From Opitutales bacterium (GTDB taxonomy: Bacteria > Verrucomicrobiota > Verrucomicrobiia > Opitutales > UBA2995), in the NCBI GenBank assembly GCA_022824405.1, contig JAJDZZ010000036.1:1-64000 (forward strand): 64,000 bases of DNA, written 5' to 3'. Positions 57,553 through 64,000 of the stretch are shown piece by piece; the stretch's first letter is position 1, and each line of letters begins with the position of its first letter. Under the pieces are notes generated by a model, which was not told where the DNA came from, ran no database searches, and was given only the letters and a program-made list of their open reading frames with translations. The translations under genes were made by a program, and so were the position numbers.

Positions 57553-60153
57553 ATGAAACTTATCCGCATTACCGCTCTATTGACTCTTATCCCTTTCTCC
57601 GCCGTTCTGGCCCAACAGAACGAGGCCGAAGATGTCTTCGATGATGAAGCGCTCGGGGAGATTATTGAACTCGGCGAATTTGTCGTGGTCGGCTCCCGAC
57701 ACGAGGAACGCACCGTTTTGGAATCCGCCTTGCCGGTCGATTTGATCGGGGGAGGCGAACTTTCCCCTCAGGGATACAGGGATATGGACGACCTTCTGGC
57801 CAACATTCTCCCGTCCTTCAATATCAACACTCAGCCCATCAGCGACGCCGCGACCCTGGTCCGGCCCGCCAATCTGCGCGGCCTTCCCTCGGACTCTACC
57901 CTGATATTGATCAACGGTAAACGTCGTCACCGCGCTTCTGTCATCTCCTTCCTGGGAGGCGGGACGGCCGATGGCGCGCAAGGTCCCGACCTCGCGGCCA
58001 TTCCCGCAATCGCCTTGGAACGTGTGGAAGTACTCCGGGACGGCGCTTCGGCCCAATACGGTTCCGACGCCATAGCCGGGGTTCTCAACTTCGTTCTCAG
58101 GGACAAAGCCTATGGGGGCAGTTACGAAACGAGTTGGGGAGAACACTATGAAGGAGACGGGCTGTCCAATTCTATTGCCGCCAATTGGGGGATGCCCCTC
58201 ACCGAGAAAGGCTTTGCCAATATCAGCTTTGAATATACGAAGGCCGGCCCCACGGTTCGAAGTGTGCAACGGGAAGACGCCCAAGGGTTGATCAATGCAA
58301 ACCAGCCTCACATCAGCCCCTACATCCGCCAGCCCTATGCCCAGATTTGGGGTTCCCCCGAGGTTCATTCCGATTTAAAATCCTTCGTCAACCTGGGAGT
58401 GGAGATCAGTGACCAATCCGAATTCTATAGTTTCGGCAGTTTCGCCAAACGCAAGGTTGACGGTGGCTTTTATTATCGGAATCCCACCAATCGAGGCGGG
58501 GTCTTCAGGGGAATTCCCGGTGAGACCGTCAAAGTGGCCGATTTGAGAGACAATCCCGATCCGGCCACCGTTCCGGTGGTCAGGCTTGTTCCAGCCGCCA
58601 ATGGCGCTCTGGTTCCCCATGCGGGTGATCTTGCCGCGGTGGAGGCCAGCCCCGATTTTTTCGCCTTCAATGAAAAGTTGCCCGGTGGGTTTACACCCCA
58701 GTTTGGCGGGTACATCAACGACATGAGTTGGGCATCAGGAGTGCGCGGAGAATTGGAGAACTGGTGGAAATACGATTTGAGCGCAGTCTTCGGGCGGCAC
58801 GAGACACAGTTCTACATGCATAGGACCATCAATCCGCAGACCATCGTGCACCCGGATTTTCGCAACGATCCCGCATCGATTCCCACTACATACAGGCCTG
58901 GAGATTACATCCAATCGGACTACACCATCAACCTGGATCTTTCCCGCCCCTTCGATGTGGATTTTCTTGAATCCCCGTTGAGTTTCTCCACCGGCCTGGA
59001 ATACCGGGTGGAAGAGTTCGAGGTTGTAGCCGGGGAAGAATACGCCTGGTATGTCGATCGCCGGGATGGGGGAATAGCGGCACAAGGTTTCGGCGTGGGG
59101 TCCAATGGATTTCCCGCCTTCCCGCCTTCCATTGCGGGCGCAGAAAGTCGGGCTAGCTACGCGGCTTATCTCGATTTGGAAACCGAAATCTCCGAAGAAG
59201 CCCTTTTGAGCGGCGCTATCCGCTATGAGAATTACGAAAATTTCGACGCCATCCTTGGCGGCAAGGTGTCCTACCGTTATGAAGTGTCGCATGATGTTGC
59301 CTTGCGCGGCTCCGTCAATACGGGGTTTCGAGTGCCCTCCATCGGACAGGCCACCGTTCGCAATGTAACCACCGAGTTCGGCGCACTCCCGGACGGTGGC
59401 TTCGGGTTGCGCGATCGCGCTCTTGCGCCGGTAGACGGACTTCCTCCCGCTTTGGGAGCCCAACCTCTGAAAGAAGAAACTTCGGTTAACTTCAGCCTCG
59501 GCGCTGTCTACGACAAGGATCATTTCCACTTTTCAGTGGACTATTACAACATCAAGGTAAAAGACCGGATAGCCGTGACCGATGCCTTCGATTGGCCGGC
59601 TGCTGCTCCCAACCCCAACAATTATTCCGCTGTGAGTTGGTTTGCCAACGACTTCGACACCACCTCGCAAGGACTGGATATTGTAGGCGACTACGACATA
59701 GATTGGGAAGAGGGAACCACCGTGTTGTCCTTCGCGGCCAACTTCAGCGATACCAATGTCGATCGAGCGGGTGACTTCATAACTCCCAAACGAGTTGACC
59801 AACTGGAGAACACAATACCCCAAAATCGTATTATCATCAGCGCCGAGACTATTATGGGTCCCTGGCGCTTCATGCTGCCCCGCCTGCGTTATTATGGCAG
59901 TTTCATTGAATACACCACCAATTCCGACGATTGGTACCAAAAGTATGGCGCCAAGACGCTGGTGGACGTGGAAGCGGAATACTCCATGCAAAATGGGGTT
60001 TCTGTCGCGGCCGGAGTGAAAAACCTATTTGATACATATCCGGATGAAAACAATCCGGCTGCAATCGCGAGTGTAGGCGCCCTTTACCCGGAAGTTGGTC
60101 CCTACGGTTTCAACGGCGGATTCCTCTACGTGAGAGCGGCCTACACATATTGA
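57553..60153 (+). CDS. TonB-dependent receptor (paralogue 2)
   Basis: 866 residues, with the same organisation as the previous gene: a signal peptide ending near SAVLAQQNE, then EFVVVGSRHEERTVLESALPVDL, LRGLPSDSTLILINGKRRHR, VEVLRDGASAQYGSDAIAGVLN and a C-terminal strand VRAAYTY. FANDFDTTSQGLDIVGDYD in the barrel matches FANDFDTSTQGIDFVADYN in paralogue 1. The two differ by an insertion of about 25-30 residues. It is followed by a strong terminator. Confidence 0.9.
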   Translation: MKLIRITALLTLIPFSAVLAQQNEAEDVFDDEALGEIIELGEFVVVGSRHEERTVLESALPVDLIGGGELSPQGYRDMDDLLANILPSFNINTQPISDAATLVRPANLRGLPSDSTLILINGKRRHRASVISFLGGGTADGAQGPDLAAIPAIALERVEVLRDGASAQYGSDAIAGVLNFVLRDKAYGGSYETSWGEHYEGDGLSNSIAANWGMPLTEKGFANISFEYTKAGPTVRSVQREDAQGLINANQPHISPYIRQPYAQIWGSPEVHSDLKSFVNLGVEISDQSEFYSFGSFAKRKVDGGFYYRNPTNRGGVFRGIPGETVKVADLRDNPDPATVPVVRLVPAANGALVPHAGDLAAVEASPDFFAFNEKLPGGFTPQFGGYINDMSWASGVRGELENWWKYDLSAVFGRHETQFYMHRTINPQTIVHPDFRNDPASIPTTYRPGDYIQSDYTINLDLSRPFDVDFLESPLSFSTGLEYRVEEFEVVAGEEYAWYVDRRDGGIAAQGFGVGSNGFPAFPPSIAGAESRASYAAYLDLETEISEEALLSGAIRYENYENFDAILGGKVSYRYEVSHDVALRGSVNTGFRVPSIGQATVRNVTTEFGALPDGGFGLRDRALAPVDGLPPALGAQPLKEETSVNFSLGAVYDKDHFHFSVDYYNIKVKDRIAVTDAFDWPAAAPNPNNYSAVSWFANDFDTTSQGLDIVGDYDIDWEEGTTVLSFAANFSDTNVDRAGDFITPKRVDQLENTIPQNRIIISAETIMGPWRFMLPRLRYYGSFIEYTTNSDDWYQKYGAKTLVDVEAEYSMQNGVSVAAGVKNLFDTYPDENNPAAIASVGALYPEVGPYGFNGGFLYVRAAYTY

Positions 60154-60209
60154 CTACGACTTTCTCCGGGCGCCTTCCGCGATCCTTCCTTCTTCAGGCG
60201 CCGTCACTT

Positions 60210-60253
60210 GACGTTCATGCAACTCTCGCTGAAGAGTTGCATGAGCGTCTTTT
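60210..60253 (+). terminator. Rho-independent terminator after the TonB pair
   Basis: GACGTTCATGCAACTC at 60210-60225 pairs with GAGTTGCATGAGCGTC at 60234-60249 (16 bp, one G-U), loop TCGCTGAA, then TTTT. It lies 56 bases after the second receptor's stop and ends its transcript before the regulator gene. Confidence 0.9.
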
Positions 60254-60378
60254 CGGCGAATGCCCCCAACGCAGGTTAACCCGCGGGGCCATTCGGCATT
60301 GACCTTCCCAAGGGATGCCGTGTGCAATGGCCCTTCCAATGACCCCATCCGGGGGTTCAAATTGCCACCTTGAAAGAC

Positions 60379-61887
60379 ATGGAGCAAGCCTCTGCCAAAA
60401 TACTTATAATCGATGACGATTCCCAGGTCCGCTATTCCCTGAAACGGGTTTTGGGATCCCACAGGTTCGCGGTGGTGGAAGCGGGTAGTGGAAGAGAGGG
60501 TGTCGAGGTAGCCTCCCGAGAACATCCGGACGTGATTTTTTTGGATCACCGTATGAAGGGGATGTCGGGGCTGGAGGCCCTACAGCACTTGAAAGGAGTA
60601 AGCGACCGTTTTCTCGTAGTCATGATGACCGCTTTCGGCACGACCAAGACCGCTATTGAAGCCATGAAATTCGGGGCCTTCGACTACATCGTCAAACCAT
60701 TTGACGTGCAACAGGTTCTGGAGTTGGTCAACTCAGCCTTGGAGGCGAAAGCGGATCGCGATAAAACCGAAGCCTATGAGCCGCTTCTGGATAGTGACGA
60801 TTACAAGGAAGGAATAGTTGGCAGCTCCCAGCCCATGCAGGAGGTCTTCAAGCAAATCGGTCAGATTGCGGCCAGTGACGTGACGGTTCTGATAACGGGG
60901 GAGAGCGGAACCGGGAAGGAGTTGATCGCCAAGGCAATCTACCGGCACAGTCTGCGGTCGGCCGGACCATACGTGCCGGTCAATTGCGCCACCATTCCGG
61001 AGAACCTCATCGAGAGCGAATTGTTCGGCCACGAAAAGGGATCGTTTACCGGAGCCACCAAAACGCGGAAGGGAACCTTCGAAATATGCGACCGGGGAAC
61101 GATTTTTCTCGATGAAATCGGAGACATGACGTTGGCCACCCAAACTAAAATCCTGCGCGCATTACAGGAAGGGGAGATCCAAAGGGTGGGGGGGAGTTCT
61201 CCCATTAAGGTCGATGTCCGGCTCATTGCCGCCACCAACAAGGACTTGGAGCAACTGGTTGAGGAAAAGCAATTCCGGCAAGATTTGTATTACCGCCTAC
61301 ACGTAGCCCGCATTCGGTTGCCCAAACTCATTGAACGCAACGAAGATATCCCGGAGTTGGTGGATTTTATGCTGCAACGCCTGGGCAAACAGGGCAATAC
61401 CGAAGTCAGGCGTGTGAGTGCGAACGCCAGAACCTTGCTCACGCGGTATTCCTGGCCCGGTAACGTGCGCCAATTGGAAAACGTGATCAATCGGGCCTGC
61501 GTTATCGCGCAAGGGGATACGATTCTGCTGAAGGATCTACCACAGGAATTGACCGACTGGGCAGTGGAAAACGGAGTTGAATTATCTCCCGGGACATCCG
61601 CCAAGCCCCCTGTGCCCGGCCCGAAAGCAGGTGAGGAGAAGCGGTTGTCAGGCCGTTCGGATAAGGGTTCCACCGCTCGGGAGGGGGATAACCTCACGGA
61701 CTGTTTCGATCGGCTTTACCAGTTGCTACGCGAGAAAAATAGAGAAGCGATTTTGAAGGTAATCGAAAGTGAAATGATCCGGCGAGCCCTCGCTGAATCG
61801 GAGGGGAACCAAGCCAAGGCCTCAAGGTTCCTGGGAATGACCCGGGCCACCTTGCGGAAGCGAATTGATACGGTTTCCAATGGCTAG
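60379..61887 (+). CDS. Sigma-54-dependent response regulator (NtrC family)
   Basis: 502 residues from the ATG at 60379 (a TTG at 60370 adds three). The receiver domain has the acidic pair in [10 protein letters not shown], the phospho-Asp in VIFLDHRM and the Lys in YIVKPFD. The AAA+ domain runs from about 148 to 385, with GESGTGKE as Walker A, the sigma-54 contact loop GSFTGA and [11 protein letters not shown] as Walker B. The C-terminal Fis-type helix-turn-helix is [23 protein letters not shown] linker of about 75 polar residues precedes it. No histidine kinase is adjacent. It works with RpoN at 50460. Confidence 0.94.
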   Translation: MEQASAKILIIDDDSQVRYSLKRVLGSHRFAVVEAGSGREGVEVASREHPDVIFLDHRMKGMSGLEALQHLKGVSDRFLVVMMTAFGTTKTAIEAMKFGAFDYIVKPFDVQQVLELVNSALEAKADRDKTEAYEPLLDSDDYKEGIVGSSQPMQEVFKQIGQIAASDVTVLITGESGTGKELIAKAIYRHSLRSAGPYVPVNCATIPENLIESELFGHEKGSFTGATKTRKGTFEICDRGTIFLDEIGDMTLATQTKILRALQEGEIQRVGGSSPIKVDVRLIAATNKDLEQLVEEKQFRQDLYYRLHVARIRLPKLIERNEDIPELVDFMLQRLGKQGNTEVRRVSANARTLLTRYSWPGNVRQLENVINRACVIAQGDTILLKDLPQELTDWAVENGVELSPGTSAKPPVPGPKAGEEKRLSGRSDKGSTAREGDNLTDCFDRLYQLLREKNREAILKVIESEMIRRALAESEGNQAKASRFLGMTRATLRKRIDTVSNG

Positions 61888-61908
61888 AACAGCGTCCTGG
61901 AAATAAAT

Positions 61909-61936
61909 CACCACAGAGACCACAGAGGACACAGAG
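61909..61936. repeat. Short CACAGAG-type intergenic repeat
   Basis: Three CACAGAG words within 28 bases (caccacagagaccacagaggacacagag). Such strings are known from many Verrucomicrobia and Planctomycetes intergenic regions (from memory). Its relation to the tandem repeat at 62099 is unclear. Confidence 0.5.
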
Positions 61937-62077
61937 TTGGAAGAAAACGATCCAATCACATGATAAAATTACCAAGCATTACGTGGCCCCGCCTTCACCA
62001 AAGGTCTGCGGTATGACAGGCAGGCCCGGATTGAATAAATTGCCGTAAAAGGCATAATAACACCCAATTCCAAATTC

Positions 62078-63133
62078 CTATGTTCTCCCTCTCCCTCCTT
62101 TGTGCCTTTGTGCCTTTGTGCCTTTGTGCCTTGTAATATCTACCTTATCATCGAATCCAGCCGGGTGAGTGGAGTGCCATTTCCAAGCCGTGGCGACGAT
62201 GTCCTCCAGATGATTGAATTTAACTTCCCAGCCCAGGACATCTTTCGCCAGGCTGGGGTCCGCAAACAGGGTAGGGGGATCTCCGTCCCGGCGCTCCGCC
62301 AGAACCACCGGCACCTTTTTACCACTGACGCGCTCCACCGCATCGATCACTTCCCGAACGGAATAGGGTTTTCCCACTCCGAGGTTAAGGAATAAACGAG
62401 TGTTCGGCTCCTTGAGTTTTTCCATGGCGGCAATGTGGGCGCGACCCAAGTCGTCTACGTGAACGTAGTCCCTCTGGCAGGTTCCATCCGGGGTGGGGTA
62501 GTCGGCCCCAAAAACCTTCAAGGCTTTACCTTTCCTCATGGCAGCGGCTATGGCGAGGGGGATGAGATGGGTTTCCGGATCGTGGTCCTCCCCGATGGCG
62601 CCATCCTCCGCCGCTCCCGCCGCGTTGAAATAGCGCAGAACGGCAAACCGAAAATCTTCCACCTTGGCCAGGGAGAGCAAGAGGGTTTCGATGTCCAGTT
62701 TGGATTGACCGTAGGGGCTGATGGGAACTTGTTTATGGGTTTCGCCGATGGGCAGAAAATCGGGAATTCCAAAAGTTGTGCAACTGGAGGAGAATACCAG
62801 TTTATTCACCCCGGTCCGTTTCATGGCATTGAGCAGGTGAAGGGTGCCGGCAACGTTGTTGAGGTAATACTTGAGCGGATCTTCCACGCTTTCCCCCACG
62901 TAGGTAAAAGCGGCAAAATGCGTCACCACTTCGATCTGCTCCTGATGAAGGATATCGGTTATGATGGATTCGTCCTCCATATTTCCCCGGTAGAAGGGAA
63001 TATCCGGAGCCAAAGCTCCCCGGTGGCCAAAAACGAGGTTATCCACAACCACGGGTTGGTGCCCCGCCGCAACCATTTGCCTTACACAATGACTACCGAC
63101 GTAGCCGGCGCCCCCTACGACAAGGATTTTCAT
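62078..63133 (-). CDS. galE: UDP-glucose 4-epimerase with a repeat-derived C-terminal tail
   Basis: 351 residues. Interconverts UDP-glucose and UDP-galactose. It is an SDR enzyme with GGAGYVGSHCV as the NAD loop, SSSCTTFG at the active-site serine/threonine and YGQSK as the catalytic Tyr-x3-Lys. RYFNAAGA and GTCQRDYVHVDDL are also typical. The last 20 or so residues, from ITRHKGTKAQRHKG, are encoded by the tandem repeat at 62099-62130 and are not part of the fold. It overlaps malQ by 4 bases. Confidence 0.93.
   Translation of the reverse strand: MKILVVGGAGYVGSHCVRQMVAAGHQPVVVDNLVFGHRGALAPDIPFYRGNMEDESIITDILHQEQIEVVTHFAAFTYVGESVEDPLKYYLNNVAGTLHLLNAMKRTGVNKLVFSSSCTTFGIPDFLPIGETHKQVPISPYGQSKLDIETLLLSLAKVEDFRFAVLRYFNAAGAAEDGAIGEDHDPETHLIPLAIAAAMRKGKALKVFGADYPTPDGTCQRDYVHVDDLGRAHIAAMEKLKEPNTRLFLNLGVGKPYSVREVIDAVERVSGKKVPVVLAERRDGDPPTLFADPSLAKDVLGWEVKFNHLEDIVATAWKWHSTHPAGFDDKVDITRHKGTKAQRHKGGRGRT
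62099..62130. repeat. Tandem repeat of an 8-base unit
   Basis: Four exact copies of TTTGTGCC in a row on the plus strand. On the minus strand they encode part of the C-terminal tail of GalE (KGTKAQRHKG). Copy number can change by slippage; since 8 is not a multiple of 3, a change of one copy would shift the reading frame. Confidence 0.9.
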
Positions 63134-64000
63134 GCATTCAAACTTCTCCGGTATAGATCAGCCAGTAGTTGCAAATATTGGGAACTCTCACCCGTCAATT
63201 TTTCCAATTGCCAGGTTTGATACCGCCATTGCCAATTTCCCAGAGCCTGTCCGGGTGTATTCATGCGAGCTTCACTCCCAAGGCCCATCAGGTCCTGAAG
63301 GGGAAAGATGGCCAATTTCGCCACGGACCGGTAGGCGGCGCGGATCAGATCCCAACTTATGGCATCTCCCGGTGTATCCAAGTACCGTCTCACGTGGTCC
63401 CGGGTCGATTCGGAAGCAGTGTTAAACCAACCCAAGGATGTATCGTTGTCGTGGGTTCCCGAATATACCACGGAATTGGGTTGCATATTATGCGGCAGGT
63501 AGAAGTTGTCATTGCGACTTCCAAAGGCAAATTGGAGCACTGAAATTCCCGGAAAACCAGTATCCTCCCGCAGTTTTACAACATCGGGGGTTATAAAACC
63601 CAGGTCTTCGGTAATAATTTTGGCATGGGGAATTGCCTCCTTGATCACCTCGAAAAAACGAAGTCCCGGGCCTTTTATCCACCTGCCTTGGGAAGCTTTT
63701 TCGGATCCGGCCGGAATAGACCAATAGGCTTGGAAACCACGGAAATGGTCGATTCGAACGATATCGAATAGTGAAAATGCCGCCAAAAGCCGTTCTATCC
63801 ACCAACTATATCCGGTTTTCTCCATCCATTCCCAATCAAAAAGGGGATTGCCCCAGAATTGGCCGTCCTCGGCGAAATAATCAGGCGGCACGCCGGCAAA
63901 AGCCTTGGGTTGAAAGGTTTTGAGATCCATTTGAAAACGTTCCGGACACGACCAGACGTCCGCGCTGTCCAGAGCGGTATAGATGGGAACGTCTCCTATT
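63130..64000 (-). CDS. malQ: 4-alpha-glucanotransferase (MalQ), partial
   Basis: C-terminal 289 residues; the frame runs through the right edge. Transfers glucan chains in maltodextrin or glycogen metabolism (GH77). IGDVPIYTALDSADVW at the edge, then GVPPDYFAEDGQFWGNPLFDWEWM, RIDHFRGFQAYW (with the catalytic Asp), IITEDLGFITPDV (acid/base Glu) and YSGTHDNDTSLGWF are GH77 signatures. The stop overlaps the start of galE by 4 bases, so the two are co-transcribed. Confidence 0.95.
   Translation of the reverse strand, partial: IGDVPIYTALDSADVWSCPERFQMDLKTFQPKAFAGVPPDYFAEDGQFWGNPLFDWEWMEKTGYSWWIERLLAAFSLFDIVRIDHFRGFQAYWSIPAGSEKASQGRWIKGPGLRFFEVIKEAIPHAKIITEDLGFITPDVVKLREDTGFPGISVLQFAFGSRNDNFYLPHNMQPNSVVYSGTHDNDTSLGWFNTASESTRDHVRRYLDTPGDAISWDLIRAAYRSVAKLAIFPLQDLMGLGSEARMNTPGQALGNWQWRYQTWQLEKLTGESSQYLQLLADLYRRSLNA

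Overview
The window reads as a 64 kb piece of chromosome from a Gram-negative marine bacterium, most likely a verrucomicrobion of the Opitutales/Puniceicoccales kind. This is inferred from gene content only. The pointers are two sets of DUF1501 proteins paired with DUF1549/DUF1553 or DUF1800 (typical of Planctomycetes and Verrucomicrobia), a secreted sulfatase, TonB-dependent receptors, a TRAP transporter, FabV as enoyl-ACP reductase, and a Rho factor with a long basic N-terminal tail. The DNA is moderately GC-rich and coding density is high. I see no prophage, insertion sequence or CRISPR array.

Layout. 1-345 holds two inverted pairs of REP-like repeats. 346-12833 is housekeeping: coaE and rho; a leftward run ilvD-pgi-coiled-coil protein-small lipoprotein-rsmI-ppx; scpB-pheA; a Gfo/Idh/MocA oxidoreductase; rplU-rpmA. 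12928-19406 has a YceI pair, gloA, sucCD, an amidohydrolase, an ABC exporter and HU with a clear terminator. 19441-21692 is a candidate cobalamin riboswitch followed by a BtuB-like receptor. 21733-29248 has a glycosyltransferase, a DUF1553/DUF1501 pair, a membrane protein and a sulfatase. 29259-31967 has sod, tadA, infA and cysK.

The most interesting part is the six-gene leftward operon at 32065-37458. In order of transcription it encodes an RbsD/FucU mutarotase, a TIM-barrel epimerase, an aldo/keto reductase that resembles plant L-galactose dehydrogenase, a zinc-family dehydrogenase, a UxaE-type tagaturonate epimerase and a fuconolactonase-like hydrolase. Together they can be read as a complete oxidative route from L-galactose (or, in part, its 6-deoxy form L-fucose) to D-fructuronate. 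L-galactose is a component of red-algal polysaccharides, which would suit a marine polysaccharide degrader.

37619-53565 has an SRPBCC-epimerase fusion, a TRAP transporter, a DUF1800/DUF1501 pair, a methyltransferase, a YhaM-like nuclease, mgtE, a phosphatase, rpoN, an IscA-like protein and fabV. 53764-60253 has a 75-residue membrane protein, a CAU-anticodon tRNA and two paralogous TonB receptors ending in a strong terminator. 60379-64000 has a sigma-54 response regulator, a repeat-rich stretch, galE and the C-terminal part of malQ, which runs off the right edge.
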